NCBI RefSeq assembly: GCF_016907835.1
Contig: NZ_JAFBCT010000001.1
Location: 2,790,001-2,854,000, forward strand
Direction of reading: 5' to 3'
DNA: 64,000 bases
Source: Agromyces cerinus
GTDB taxonomy: Bacteria; Actinomycetota; Actinomycetes; Actinomycetales; Microbacteriaceae
In this document: positions 17,318 through 25,497 of the stretch, one piece after another
Position numbering within the stretch: the first letter of the stretch is position 1
How the letters are laid out: every line of letters begins with the position of its first letter
The notes under the pieces: model-generated
Told to the model about the DNA's origin: nothing
Databases searched by the model: none
What the model saw: only the letters and a program-made list of their open reading frames with translations
Position numbers and translations under genes: made by a program

Positions 17318-18088
17318 ATGGAATCGAGGGTGGGGCCGGGAGCGCGCGAAGCCGTGTTCGCCCAGCTCGCCGACACGGGCCGCGCCGAACAGGTCGCGCA
17401 ACGCCTCACCGACGGCATCGTGCTCGGGGTGCTCGGCGCCGGCGAACGCCTGCCGAGCGAACCCGAGCTCGCCCGCCGCTTCGGCGTCGCCCTCATCACC
17501 GTGCGCGAGGGCCTCGGCATCCTTCGGGAGGCCGGGCTCGTCGAGACCCGTCGCGGACGAGAGGGCGGCAGCTTCGTCGTCGCCGACGACGCCGACCACC
17601 GTTCGCTCATCACCGCGCGCCTGCGCGGCCTCGCCCAGGTCGAGCTCAGCGACATGGCGGTGTACTTCGGCGCCATCCTCGCCGGCATCGCCGAGCGCGC
17701 CGCCGAGCGCGCGTCCGCCGGCGACGCCGAGCGCCTCGCGGCATGGCTCGCCGCGGCCGACTTCGGCACCGCGGCATCCGCTCGCACCAATCAGGGCGGA
17801 TTCTTCCTCGAGGTCGCCGTGCTCAGCCAGTCGGCCCGCCTCGTGCGCGAGCAGATCCGGCTGCAGGCCGAGTTCGGCCCCCTCCTGCTGCTCGGCCTCG
17901 ACGACGACGGGCAGCGAGCGGATGCCTCGGCGCACGACCGCCGCATCGTCCGCGCCGTCGCGGCGCACCGCCCGGCGGAGGCCCGCGAGTCCGCAGGCGA
18001 CCTCGTGCGCGGGCTCTCGGTGCCGCTCCTCGCGGCGAAGGCCAGGATCGAGCGGGGAGGTGCGCTCGATGAGCCGGTCAGCGCGTGA
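17318..18088 (+). CDS. FadR/GntR family transcriptional regulator
   Basis: A 256-residue regulator. The winged helix is at about residues 25-90 (LPSEPELARRFGVALITVREGLGILREAGLVETRRGREGGSFVV), followed by an FCD-like domain that keeps only part of the usual His pattern (AHDRRIVRAVAAHRP). It is divergent from the CoA-transferase operon and overlaps the following Cache-domain gene by 20 bases. It is the natural candidate regulator for the catabolic genes on both sides. Confidence 0.85.
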   Translation: MESRVGPGAREAVFAQLADTGRAEQVAQRLTDGIVLGVLGAGERLPSEPELARRFGVALITVREGLGILREAGLVETRRGREGGSFVVADDADHRSLITARLRGLAQVELSDMAVYFGAILAGIAERAAERASAGDAERLAAWLAAADFGTAASARTNQGGFFLEVAVLSQSARLVREQIRLQAEFGPLLLLGLDDDGQRADASAHDRRIVRAVAAHRPAEARESAGDLVRGLSVPLLAAKARIERGGALDEPVSA

Positions 18089-18809
18089 CGTCGCCGCCTC
18101 GGTCGGTGCGGTGTTCGCCAGCGTCTTCGACCAGCTCGCCGCATGGCGCACCCCGGTCGAACAGCTCATCGACGGCGCGCCCGAAGTGCGCCCGGCCGCG
18201 CTCGACGCCCTCGTCGCCGAGCTCGTGCTCCCCCGCCTCACCGACTCCGAACCGCTGCTCGTCGGCGCCGGGTTCATTGCCGACGGTGAGATCGTGCGCG
18301 GGCGCGACGTGCACTTCGCGTGGTGGCTCGGGCCGCTCGACGCGAACCCCGTGCTCGGCTCGACGACCGAGCCGACGCGCCTCGACCTCACGACCCGCGG
18401 GTACACCGAGTACCTGCGCGACTTCCGCGCCCTCGAGTGGTACCGCATCCCCGCGACGACCCGGCACGCGCACGTGACCGGACCCTACGTCGACCACCTC
18501 TGCACGTGCGACTACATCCTGACGATGACGATGCCGGTGCACGCTGCGGTCGACCCCGCCGGCGACTCCCGCATGGTCGGCGTCATCGGCGCCGACGTCT
18601 CGGTGCGCCGACTCGAGCGCGAGCTGCTCGCCGCGTTCCTCGACGTGCCCGCACCGCTCGCCCTCGTGAACGACGAGGGCCGCGTCGTGCTCTCGACCGA
18701 GCCGACACTGCAGGTGGGGCAGCTGGCCGACCCCGCCGGCGCCGGCGAGCCGTGCCCCGGCACGCCGCTGCGAGTACTCGTCGACCCCGCGTCATCCGGG
18801 TCGATCTGA
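18069..18809 (+). CDS. Free-standing cytosolic Cache-domain protein
   Basis: A 246-residue protein with a Cache/PDC-type sensory fold, seen in TTRGYTEYLRDFRALEWYRIP, HVTGPYVDHLCTCDYILTMTMPV and MVGVIGADVSVRRLERELL. Cache domains are usually extracytoplasmic parts of receptors; here there is no signal peptide, no membrane helix and no output domain. It starts at ATG 18069 with GGGGAGG eight bases upstream, inside the end of the FadR gene, so both proteins are made from one message. A role as a ligand-sensing partner of the regulator is inferred. Confidence 0.75.
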   Translation: MSRSARDVAASVGAVFASVFDQLAAWRTPVEQLIDGAPEVRPAALDALVAELVLPRLTDSEPLLVGAGFIADGEIVRGRDVHFAWWLGPLDANPVLGSTTEPTRLDLTTRGYTEYLRDFRALEWYRIPATTRHAHVTGPYVDHLCTCDYILTMTMPVHAAVDPAGDSRMVGVIGADVSVRRLERELLAAFLDVPAPLALVNDEGRVVLSTEPTLQVGQLADPAGAGEPCPGTPLRVLVDPASSGSI

Positions 18810-18830
18810 ATCATCCGCTGATATATCTTT
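18809..18830 (+). promoter_or_regulatory. AATCATCC-N5-TATATC-TTT promoter/operator box for the aldehyde dehydrogenase
   Basis: AATCATCC (18809-18816), five bases, then TATATC (18822-18827) followed by TTT. The inner ATCA..TGAT is also a small inverted repeat. The same layout with the same five-base gap is found at 22396-22417. Confidence 0.45.
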
Positions 18831-18905
18831 GAAGTCGAGCGTATGCACGGCGGCAGACGAGCTCTGGCGTGTGTGCAGTGTGTGCACCCCGAGAAGGAGA
18901 AACCC

Positions 18906-20270
18906 ATGCCCTATGCCGTGACCAACCCCGCCACCGGCGAGACGGTCGAGTCCTACGACACCATCACCGACGAGGGCCTGCAAGCGGCCATCGCCGCGGC
19001 CACCGAGACGCACCGCACCTGGTCGAAGAACACCACGGTCGCCGAGCGCGCCGCCCTCGTGCGCCGCGTCGCCGAACTGCACAACGAGCGCGCCCAGGAG
19101 CTCGGCGAGATCATCGTGCGCGAGATGGGCAAGCCGATCGAGCAGGCCGTCGGCGAGGTCGAGTTCTCGGCCGCGATCTACGAGTACTACGCCGACAACG
19201 CCGAGTCGCTGCTCGCCGACGAGAAGATCGACCTGCTGGCCGGCGAGGGTTCGGCCCTCATCCGCCGCTCGTCGCTCGGCCCGCTCCTCGGCATCATGCC
19301 GTGGAACTTCCCGTACTACCAGGTCGCCCGCTTCGCCGGCCCGAACCTCATCATCGGCAACACGATCCTGCTCAAGCACGCCGAGCAGTGCCCCGAGTCG
19401 GCCGCCGCGATCGAGCAGATCTTCCTCGACGCCGGCTTCCCGGTCGGCGCCTACGTCAACATCTACGCCTCGCACGAGCAGATCGAGACCGTCATCGCCG
19501 ACCCGCGTGTGCAGGGCATCTCGCTCACCGGTTCCGAGCGGGCCGGCGCGATCGTCGCCGAGATCGCCGGTCGCCACCTGAAGAAGGTCGTGCTCGAGCT
19601 CGGCGGCTCCGACCCCTTCATCCTGCTCTCGACCGACGACCTCGACGCCACGGTCGGCGCCGCCGTCTTCGCCCGCGTCGACAACAACGGCCAGGCCTGC
19701 AACGCGGCCAAGCGGTTCATCGTCGTCGAAGACCTCTACGAGCCGTTCCTCGAGAAGTTCACCGCAGCGATGAGCGAGGTCGAGCAGGGCGACCCCGCCC
19801 AGGCCGGCACCGCACTCGGCCCGCTGTCGTCGGCCAAGGCCGCCGAGGGCCTCGCCGAGCAGGTCGAGCGGGCCGTCGCACAGGGCGCAACGCTCCACCA
19901 CGGCGGCGCGCGCGACGGCAACTACTACTCGGCCACGATCCTCACCGACGTGCAGCCCGGCTCCGACGCCTTCCACGAGGAGTTCTTCGGCCCGGTCGCG
20001 CAGGTCTTCAAGGTCGCCGACGAAGCCGCAGCGGTCGAGCTCGCGAACAACACCCCGTTCGGCCTCGGTTCCTACGTCTTCACGACCGATTCCGAGCAGG
20101 CCCTCCGCGTCGCCGACAAGATCGAGGCCGGCATGGTCTTCGTGAACCTGGTCGGCGCCGATGGCGCAGAGCTGCCCTTCGGCGGCGTGAAGCGCTCGGG
20201 CTCGGGCCGCGAGCTCGGCCGCTTCGGCGCCGACGAATTCGTCAACAAGAAGATGATCCGCATCGGCTGA
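18906..20270 (+). CDS. gabD: NAD(P)-dependent succinate-semialdehyde-type dehydrogenase
   Basis: A 454-residue aldehyde dehydrogenase of the GabD/YneI type. Key parts are IMPWNFPYYQVARF, LTGSERAGAIVAEIAG, the base Glu in VLELGGSDPFIL and the nucleophile in NNGQACNAAKRF. The length (~455) fits the short YneI-like branch. It would oxidise succinate or glutarate semialdehyde to the diacid. ATG 18906 follows GAGAAGGAG. It lies downstream of the FadR/Cache pair with its own promoter box and is followed by a strong terminator. Confidence 0.88.
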   Translation: MPYAVTNPATGETVESYDTITDEGLQAAIAAATETHRTWSKNTTVAERAALVRRVAELHNERAQELGEIIVREMGKPIEQAVGEVEFSAAIYEYYADNAESLLADEKIDLLAGEGSALIRRSSLGPLLGIMPWNFPYYQVARFAGPNLIIGNTILLKHAEQCPESAAAIEQIFLDAGFPVGAYVNIYASHEQIETVIADPRVQGISLTGSERAGAIVAEIAGRHLKKVVLELGGSDPFILLSTDDLDATVGAAVFARVDNNGQACNAAKRFIVVEDLYEPFLEKFTAAMSEVEQGDPAQAGTALGPLSSAKAAEGLAEQVERAVAQGATLHHGGARDGNYYSATILTDVQPGSDAFHEEFFGPVAQVFKVADEAAAVELANNTPFGLGSYVFTTDSEQALRVADKIEAGMVFVNLVGADGAELPFGGVKRSGSGRELGRFGADEFVNKKMIRIG

Positions 20271-20291
20271 TCGTCGCCGACGTGCACTGAT

Positions 20292-20324
20292 CGGATGCCC
20301 CGGGGCCGCGCCCCGGGGCATCCG
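20292..20324. terminator. Hairpin terminator after the aldehyde dehydrogenase
   Basis: Fourteen-base arms CGGATGCCCCGGGG and CCCCGGGGCATCCG around a five- to six-base loop, between convergent stop codons at 20270 and 20336. It probably serves both strands. Confidence 0.75.
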
Positions 20325-20335
20325 TCGTCTGAGCC

Positions 20336-21952
20336 TCAGCGCTGGAAGCGCACCTCGCCGCCGACCACCGTGGTGGCGACCTGCAGGTCGCGGAGCTCGG
20401 TCGGCTCCACCTCGAACGGGTCCCGCTCGAGCGCGACGAAGTCCGCGAGCCTGCCGACGGCGAGCGTTCCCTGCCGGTGGTCGCGGTGGGCGGCGTAGGC
20501 GCTGCCCGCGGAATGGGCCGCGAGGGCCTCGGCGACGGTCACTCGCTGCTCGGGTTCCCAGCCTCCGGCCGGCTCCCCTGCGGCGTTCTCCCGCGTGACG
20601 GCGGCGTGCACCGCGTGCATCGGATTCGGGCTCTCCACCGGGGCATCCGAGCCGAAGGCCACGTGCGCACCGGAATCGGCGAGGGCACGCCACGCGTAGT
20701 TCGCGAGGTCGCGTCCGGCGAGCAGGGTCGACGCGAGCGCGATGTCCGAGGTGCAGTGCGTCGGTTGCAGGGACGGGATCACACCGAGCTCCGCGAATCG
20801 GGGAAGGTCGTCCCAGCGGATGTGCTGGGCGTGCTCGATGCGATGCCGGAGGCCTGCGGCGCGACTGAGCTCGGCGCTCTCGGCGTAGGCGTTCAGCACG
20901 AGATGGTTCGCCTCGTCGCCGATCGCGTGCGTGGCGACCGCGATGCCCGCGTCGGCCGCCGTGCGCACGAGCTCGCGCAGCCGGGCGTACGGGATCACCT
21001 CGATGCCGCGATTGCCGGACTCCCCGACGAACGCCTCGCCCATGTGCGAGGTGTGCGAGCCGAGCGCACCATCGGAGAAGAGCTTGACCGGGCCGGTCTG
21101 GAACCAGTCGTCGCCCTGGCCCGTGTACCGGCCCTCGGCGATCGCCGCATCGAGGTGGACGGCGGGGATGGCCTTGTGGACGCGGAGCCTCAGGCGACCG
21201 CTCCGATGCAGCTCGAGGTAGGCCGCGCGGGCGTCTTCGCCGTCGATGTCGTGCACGCCCGTGAGACCGACGGCGAGCAGGTGCTCCTGCTCGACCGCGA
21301 GCTGATCGACGAGGTCGGCGACCGACGGCGCGCCGATCACGGCATCGAGCGGGCGCTGCGCCTCCTCTCGGAGGATGCCGGCGGGCTCGCCCCGCGCATC
21401 CCGGACGATCTCGCCTCCGACCGGATCGGGCGTCGCCGCCGTGATCCCGGCTGCGGCGAGGGCGAAGCTGTTTGCCCAGACGGTGTGCCCGTCGATGCTC
21501 GGAAGCGCGACCGGTCGGTCGGGACAGATGCGGTCGAGGCTGTAGCGATCGGGCTGCACGGGCACGGCCCACGTGTTGGAGTCCCAGCTGCCCCAGAAGA
21601 TGCCGCGACCCGCCGGCAGGCCCGCCGCATGGGACCGGATCGCAGCCAGCGCCTCGTCGAGGCTTCGGACGCCTCGCAGATCGAGCTGCCCGCGCTCGCC
21701 GGCGAGCAGTGCGGTGTGGATGTGCGCATCGATGAACCCCGGCACGACCGCGAGACCGCCGAGATCGACCTCGATCGTGCCCGGGCCGGCGAGTGCGCCG
21801 ATCTCGGCGTCGTCGCCGATCGCGACGATCTCGCCATCGACGGCGAGCAGCGCCTCGGCGGGCTTCTCCTCGCCGGTCAGCGTGTGGATGCGGGCATTGC
21901 GGAAGAGCTTCGACGGCAACGGCGTTCCTCGGGTCAGGGGCGGATCGCGCAT
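20336..21952 (-). CDS. YtcJ-like metal-dependent amidohydrolase
   Basis: A 538-residue amidohydrolase-superfamily enzyme. The TIM-barrel metal ligands are in VPGFIDAHIHT, LFSDGALGSHTSHMG, ATHAIGDEANHLV, RIEHAQHI and VAFGSDAPVESP. The N- and C-terminal beta-sandwich segments (LFRNARIHTLTGEEKPAEALLAVDG and RLADFVALERDPFEV) belong to the YtcJ branch, whose substrates are mostly unknown amides or formamides. A second member of the same branch starts at 63873. It precedes the DUF1801-type gene by a 21-base gap. Confidence 0.85.
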   Translation of the reverse strand: MRDPPLTRGTPLPSKLFRNARIHTLTGEEKPAEALLAVDGEIVAIGDDAEIGALAGPGTIEVDLGGLAVVPGFIDAHIHTALLAGERGQLDLRGVRSLDEALAAIRSHAAGLPAGRGIFWGSWDSNTWAVPVQPDRYSLDRICPDRPVALPSIDGHTVWANSFALAAAGITAATPDPVGGEIVRDARGEPAGILREEAQRPLDAVIGAPSVADLVDQLAVEQEHLLAVGLTGVHDIDGEDARAAYLELHRSGRLRLRVHKAIPAVHLDAAIAEGRYTGQGDDWFQTGPVKLFSDGALGSHTSHMGEAFVGESGNRGIEVIPYARLRELVRTAADAGIAVATHAIGDEANHLVLNAYAESAELSRAAGLRHRIEHAQHIRWDDLPRFAELGVIPSLQPTHCTSDIALASTLLAGRDLANYAWRALADSGAHVAFGSDAPVESPNPMHAVHAAVTRENAAGEPAGGWEPEQRVTVAEALAAHSAGSAYAAHRDHRQGTLAVGRLADFVALERDPFEVEPTELRDLQVATTVVGGEVRFQR

Positions 21953-21973
21953 TGCGCGCGGAGAACGAGACGG

Positions 21974-22330
21974 CTAGCGCTTCTTCTTCTCGTCGATCTC
22001 GTCGCGGCGCAGCAGGATGATGCGGTCGACGAGCGAGTCGGGCAGCGGATGCTCGGGGGTGAACCGGATCGTCCCCTTCGCCCACGAGTACCCCTCGAGC
22101 TCCGACGAGACGGCCTCGATCACCGGCGGACTGTACGGATAGAGCCCGATGTGCGCCTTCGCCTTCATGATGCTGAGCAGCGGCGAGTCCCGGTACCGGA
22201 GGGCCGGCATGCCGTAGCTCACCCCTTCGACCGCCTCGGGCACGAGCGAGACCGCCCTGGCCCTGATGCGTTCCATGACGTCGCGCTCGGGCTCCTCGAG
22301 ACCGGCGATGTAGTCGCTGACTTCCCCCAT
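21974..22330 (-). CDS. DUF1801 (YdhG/iron-chaperone-like) small protein
   Basis: A 118-residue protein with the DUF1801 pattern: VSDYIAGLEEPERDVMERIRARAVSLVPEAVEGVSYGMPALRYRD, then LLSIMKAKAHIGLYPYSPPVI and a lysine-rich end. Related proteins resemble frataxin-like iron chaperones, but the biochemical role is unproven. ATG 22330 is preferred because a TAGCAT box lies seven bases upstream; ATG 22339 is possible. Confidence 0.75.
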   Translation of the reverse strand: MGEVSDYIAGLEEPERDVMERIRARAVSLVPEAVEGVSYGMPALRYRDSPLLSIMKAKAHIGLYPYSPPVIEAVSSELEGYSWAKGTIRFTPEHPLPDSLVDRIILLRRDEIDEKKKR

Positions 22331-22337
22331 GGCGGCC

Positions 22338-22343
22338 ATGCTA
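22338..22343 (-). promoter_or_regulatory. Leaderless -10 box TAGCAT for the DUF1801 gene
   Basis: Minus-strand TAGCAT followed by seven bases and ATG 22330, with no ribosome-binding site. Confidence 0.45.
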
Positions 22344-22346
22344 CGC

Positions 22347-22372
22347 CGAGCGGATGCCGCGGCATCCGCTCG
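22347..22372. repeat. 26-base perfect palindrome
   Basis: A fully symmetrical sequence with 13-base arms CGAGCGGATGCCG and CGGCATCCGCTCG and no loop, in the divergent region between the DUF1801 gene and the permease. It is built from the GGATGCC word that is enriched throughout the window. It could be a protein-binding site or a cruciform/repeat element. Confidence 0.6.
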
Positions 22373-22395
22373 CTCCGGAATCCGCGCCCGAAATA

Positions 22396-22417
22396 AATCA
22401 TCCGGAACTATAGCTTT
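22396..22417 (+). promoter_or_regulatory. AATCATCC-N5-TATAGC-TTT promoter/operator box for the APC permease
   Basis: AATCATCC (22396-22403), five bases, TATAGC (22409-22414), TTT. The same layout occurs at 18809. On the minus strand the same bases offer TATAGT as a possible -10. Confidence 0.45.
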
Positions 22418-22512
22418 ACGACCGGATGTCTGGCTATGCTGGCGCGACACCACGACGATGTGGTGTCGCCGGTTGGGGGCGGCCGGCGCAGCGATGACAG
22501 TGGAAGGCAGTG

Positions 22513-24033
22513 ATGTCTGAAGATCGCGGGCCCGCAGCAGGCCTCTCCGACGGCGAACACCTCAGCGTGCTCGGCTACGAGGACACGTTCAACCGGTCGA
22601 TGAGCCTCTGGGCGAACTTCGCCCTCGGCTTCACCTATCTCTCCCCCCTCGTCGGCGTCTACTCGCTCTTCGCAGTGGCGCTCTCGATCGGCGGTCCGCC
22701 CTCGATCTGGTGGATCGTGATCGTCGGCGCCGGGCAGCTCCTCGTCTCGTTCGTGTTCGGCGAGGTCGTCTCGCAGTACCCGATCCACGGCGGCATCTAC
22801 CCCTGGGCTCGGCGCCTCTGGGGTCGGCGCTACGCGTGGATGGCGGCGTGGGTCTACATCTGGGCGATGATCGTGACCATCACCGCGGTCGCCGAATTCG
22901 GATCCGGGTTCGCGGCGAGCCTGTTCGGCATCGAGATCACGAACGCGTCGACGCTGTGGATCACGCTCGCGTTCCTCCTCATCGCCCTCGCCATCAATTT
23001 CACGGGCACGAAGTGGCTCGCCCGCGTCGCTCGCATCGGCCTCGCCGCCGAGCTCATCGGCGTCATCGGCCTCGGCCTCTACCTGCTGATCTTCCAGCGC
23101 AAGCAGGAGTTCAGCGTCTTCTTCGACACCATGGGCGTCGAGGGCGACGGCAGCTACACGGCGGCCTTCATGGGCGCCGCCCTCGCGGGCCTCTTCCTCT
23201 TCTACGGCTTCGAGGCCTGCGGCGACGTCGCCGAAGAGGTCGCGAACCCCGCGCGTCGCATCCCCAAGGCCATGATGCTGACGATCCTCGTCGGCGGCGT
23301 CTCCGCGCTCTTCTCGTTCGGCGGCTACGTGCTCGCGGCGCCCGACCTCGCGTCGATCGTCAGCGGTGAGGACGCGGACCCCATCCCCGGCATCCTCGAG
23401 GCGACCCTCGGATCGGTGGGCGCGAAGCTGTTCCTGGTGATCGCGATCACGGCGTTCCTCTCGTGCGTGCTGAGCCTGCAGGCCGCGGCGAGCCGCCTGC
23501 TGTTCTCCTTCGCCCGCGACGGCATGGTCCCTGGCCACCGCTGGCTCTCGAAGGTCTCGCCGACCACGAAGGTGCCGACGAACGCCCTCATCGTGGCGTG
23601 CACCGTGCCCGCGCTCATCGCCGTGCTCATCTGGGCGAACAACGACCTCTTGGTGCCGGTCACCTCCTTCGCGGTGCTCGGCATCTACGTCGCGTTCCAG
23701 ATGGTCGTGCTGGCCTCGCTCCGGCAGCGCCTCAAGGGCTGGCGGCCTGCCGGTCCGTTCTCGCTCGGCTCGTGGGGGTTCCTCGTGAACGTCCTCGCGC
23801 TCGCCTACGGCGTCTTCGCGATGGTGCTGCTCTCGCTGCCGGGTTCGACGGGCGACTTCCTCACCGACTACGTCGTGCTGATCGGCCTCGGCGTCGTCGT
23901 CGTGACGGGCCTCGCCTACCTGTTCATCGCACGCCCCGACCGCAAGTCGGATGCCCCGTCGGGTGACGCGATCGCCGTCGCCGACGAGATCCGCCTGCGC
24001 ACCGGCGCGACGAGCGTGGTCGACGTGCACTGA
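22513..24033 (+). CDS. APC-superfamily amino acid/amine permease
   Basis: A 506-residue transporter with about 12 helices. APC features include FTYLSPLVGVYSLFAVAL in helix 1, SQYPIHGGIYPWARRLWG after helix 2, GFEACGDVAEEVANPARRIPKAM in the conserved loop and SRLLFSFARDGMVPGHRWLSKV late. It resembles GABA/choline-type actinobacterial permeases, and it probably imports the substrate of the catabolic genes at 13-20 kb. ATG 22513 follows GGAAGG. The shared promoter box upstream supports joint control. Confidence 0.85.
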   Translation: MSEDRGPAAGLSDGEHLSVLGYEDTFNRSMSLWANFALGFTYLSPLVGVYSLFAVALSIGGPPSIWWIVIVGAGQLLVSFVFGEVVSQYPIHGGIYPWARRLWGRRYAWMAAWVYIWAMIVTITAVAEFGSGFAASLFGIEITNASTLWITLAFLLIALAINFTGTKWLARVARIGLAAELIGVIGLGLYLLIFQRKQEFSVFFDTMGVEGDGSYTAAFMGAALAGLFLFYGFEACGDVAEEVANPARRIPKAMMLTILVGGVSALFSFGGYVLAAPDLASIVSGEDADPIPGILEATLGSVGAKLFLVIAITAFLSCVLSLQAAASRLLFSFARDGMVPGHRWLSKVSPTTKVPTNALIVACTVPALIAVLIWANNDLLVPVTSFAVLGIYVAFQMVVLASLRQRLKGWRPAGPFSLGSWGFLVNVLALAYGVFAMVLLSLPGSTGDFLTDYVVLIGLGVVVVTGLAYLFIARPDRKSDAPSGDAIAVADEIRLRTGATSVVDVH

Positions 24034-24135
24034 CGGCCTCGCGCCCCATCCTGTGGCGGGCAGGCGAGCGCACGCTCCCTGCCCGCCACTCGGCTGCCCG
24101 GGCTCGGAACTCCGGACGCCGGTCGGATTTCCTGA

Positions 24136-24151
24136 TTGACCGCCCGGTCAA
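24136..24151. promoter_or_regulatory. TetR-type operator TTGACCG-CC-CGGTCAA
   Basis: Seven-base arms with a two-base spacer, a classic TetR-family half-site (TGACCG/CGGTCA). The left arm doubles as a possible -35 element. It lies upstream of the SPW gene, whose operon includes a TetR regulator, so autoregulation is likely. Confidence 0.65.
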
Positions 24152-24213
24152 AGCGATCTACCGTGGAAGTGACCCCCGGATGGGAGCCACCGACCTTGAG
24201 GAGGCTGGTTTCT

Positions 24214-24573
24214 ATGAAGAAGTGGACGCGATGGGAAGACTGGGTGGCCGTCGCCGCCGGTCTCGCCGTGGCACTCTCGACGATGTTCCTCGCTCCGATG
24301 GGCTCGTCCGTCGCGATCATGGTCGTGCTCGGTATCGCACTCGCGGTCGCAGGGCTCGTCAACCTGGCATGGCCCGGCATGGTCGCGATGGAGTACGTGC
24401 AGGGCGCCATCGGCCTCCTGCTGATCGTCTCGCCGTGGTTCGGCGGATACGTGGACACCATGACCTTCGGTGCCGCGTGGATGTCGTGGATCTGCGGCGC
24501 GGTCGCGGTGGTCGTCGCCGCGCTGGCGATCCGGCCGAGCATGCGCGCACATCACGACGCCGTCACTCACTGA
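24214..24573 (+). CDS. SPW-repeat membrane protein
   Basis: A 119-residue protein with four hydrophobic helices and two SPW-type units (KKWTRWEDWVAVAAGLAVALSTMF and LLIVSPWFGGYVDTMTFGAAWMSWICG). GAGGAGG lies ten bases before ATG 24214. The function of SPW proteins is unknown. It is co-transcribed with the TetR regulator 60 bases downstream, and its promoter carries a TetR-like operator. Confidence 0.8.
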   Translation: MKKWTRWEDWVAVAAGLAVALSTMFLAPMGSSVAIMVVLGIALAVAGLVNLAWPGMVAMEYVQGAIGLLLIVSPWFGGYVDTMTFGAAWMSWICGAVAVVVAALAIRPSMRAHHDAVTH

Positions 24574-24633
24574 TCCGCTGACCGAGGACGGCAGTTCCCC
24601 GCTGCCGTCCTCCCGACCCCGTGGAGGCTGCTG

Positions 24634-25209
24634 GTGCCGGAGCATCGGAGCGCTCGTGAACGCATTCTCGATGCCGCCGAACGGCTCTTCGCCGACCGGG
24701 GCTTCGACGCGACGCCGACCTCGACCGTCGCCGCGCTCGCCGACGTGCCCAAGGGGCTGCTCTTCTACTACTTCCCGGCGAAGGCCGACCTGCTTCGCGC
24801 GCTCGTCACCGAGCGCCTCGATCTCGGACCGATCGACCCGAACGCCCTCGTCGCGCCCGGCGACCCCGTGAGCGCCCTGCTGAACCTGGCCGGACGGCTC
24901 TCGGAGCTGCAGGCCGATTCCGAGGTGCTGCGGGTGATCATCTGGCGAGAGCAGCGCACGCATCCCGAGGTGCGTGCACGGCTGCGCGAGCACCGCCTGC
25001 ACGTGCAGGCGATCGTCGAGCGCGTGCTGCGCGGCAGCGTCCTGCGCCCGATCGCATCGCGCGCACTCCATACCGCCGCCGCCGCATGGGTGGCGATCCT
25101 GTCGATCAAGCCGCACGCCGAACACGAATCAGGCGACGACGCCGGGTTCGATCTGAGGGCGCTCGCCGAGCTGATCTGCGCCGGGCTCGACGCGTCGGAG
25201 CCGGCGTGA
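24634..25209 (+). CDS. TetR/AcrR family transcriptional regulator
   Basis: A 191-residue regulator. The N-terminal HTH is SARERILDAAERLFADRGFDATPTSTVAALADVPKGLLFYYFPAKADLLRALV (about residues 6-58); the rest is an alpha-helical ligand domain of unknown specificity. GTG 24634 follows GGAGG. It probably represses the SPW-tetR operon through the palindrome at 24136. Its last 81 bases overlap the convergent SemiSWEET-like gene. Confidence 0.85.
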   Translation: MPEHRSARERILDAAERLFADRGFDATPTSTVAALADVPKGLLFYYFPAKADLLRALVTERLDLGPIDPNALVAPGDPVSALLNLAGRLSELQADSEVLRVIIWREQRTHPEVRARLREHRLHVQAIVERVLRGSVLRPIASRALHTAAAAWVAILSIKPHAEHESGDDAGFDLRALAELICAGLDASEPA

Positions 25210-25491
25210 CCGGCCCGTACGCTGTGCGGCGGCAGAGCGCCGTGCGCGCAGGCACAGCACGAGCATGATGCCGCACGAGACGAGATAGAACGTGTGCAGG
25301 CCCCAGATCGGGCCGAACGGCAGGGTGAACACGTAGAGCGAGTACAGCACGTTCGCCGCGTTGATCATGATCATGCTCGGGAGGCTGTACGACGAGACAT
25401 CCCGCGTGCGCAGGGCCTTGCGCAGCATCGGCAGATTGCTGACCGCGAAGACCACGGTCGAGATCGTGCCGGCGAGGAGCGGGATGTCCAT
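25129..25491 (-). CDS. SemiSWEET/PQ-loop family small transporter-like protein
   Basis: A 120-residue protein with three hydrophobic helices and the PQ-loop-like SNLPMLRKALRTRDVSSYSLPSMIMINAANVLYSLYVF. SemiSWEETs are half-size sugar transporters that dimerise; the substrate here is unknown. The basic tail is encoded within the convergent TetR gene. ATG 25491 is supported by a leaderless TACCGT box. Confidence 0.72.
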   Translation of the reverse strand: MDIPLLAGTISTVVFAVSNLPMLRKALRTRDVSSYSLPSMIMINAANVLYSLYVFTLPFGPIWGLHTFYLVSCGIMLVLCLRARRSAAAQRTGRSRRLRRVEPGADQLGERPQIEPGVVA

Positions 25492-25497
25492 GCCTGA

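Noticed and set aside
17144..18448. Upstream in-frame extension of the CoA-transferase by over 400 residues
   Set aside because: It runs antisense through the FadR and Cache genes, and the family start motif begins only after ATG 17143, which has a ribosome site.
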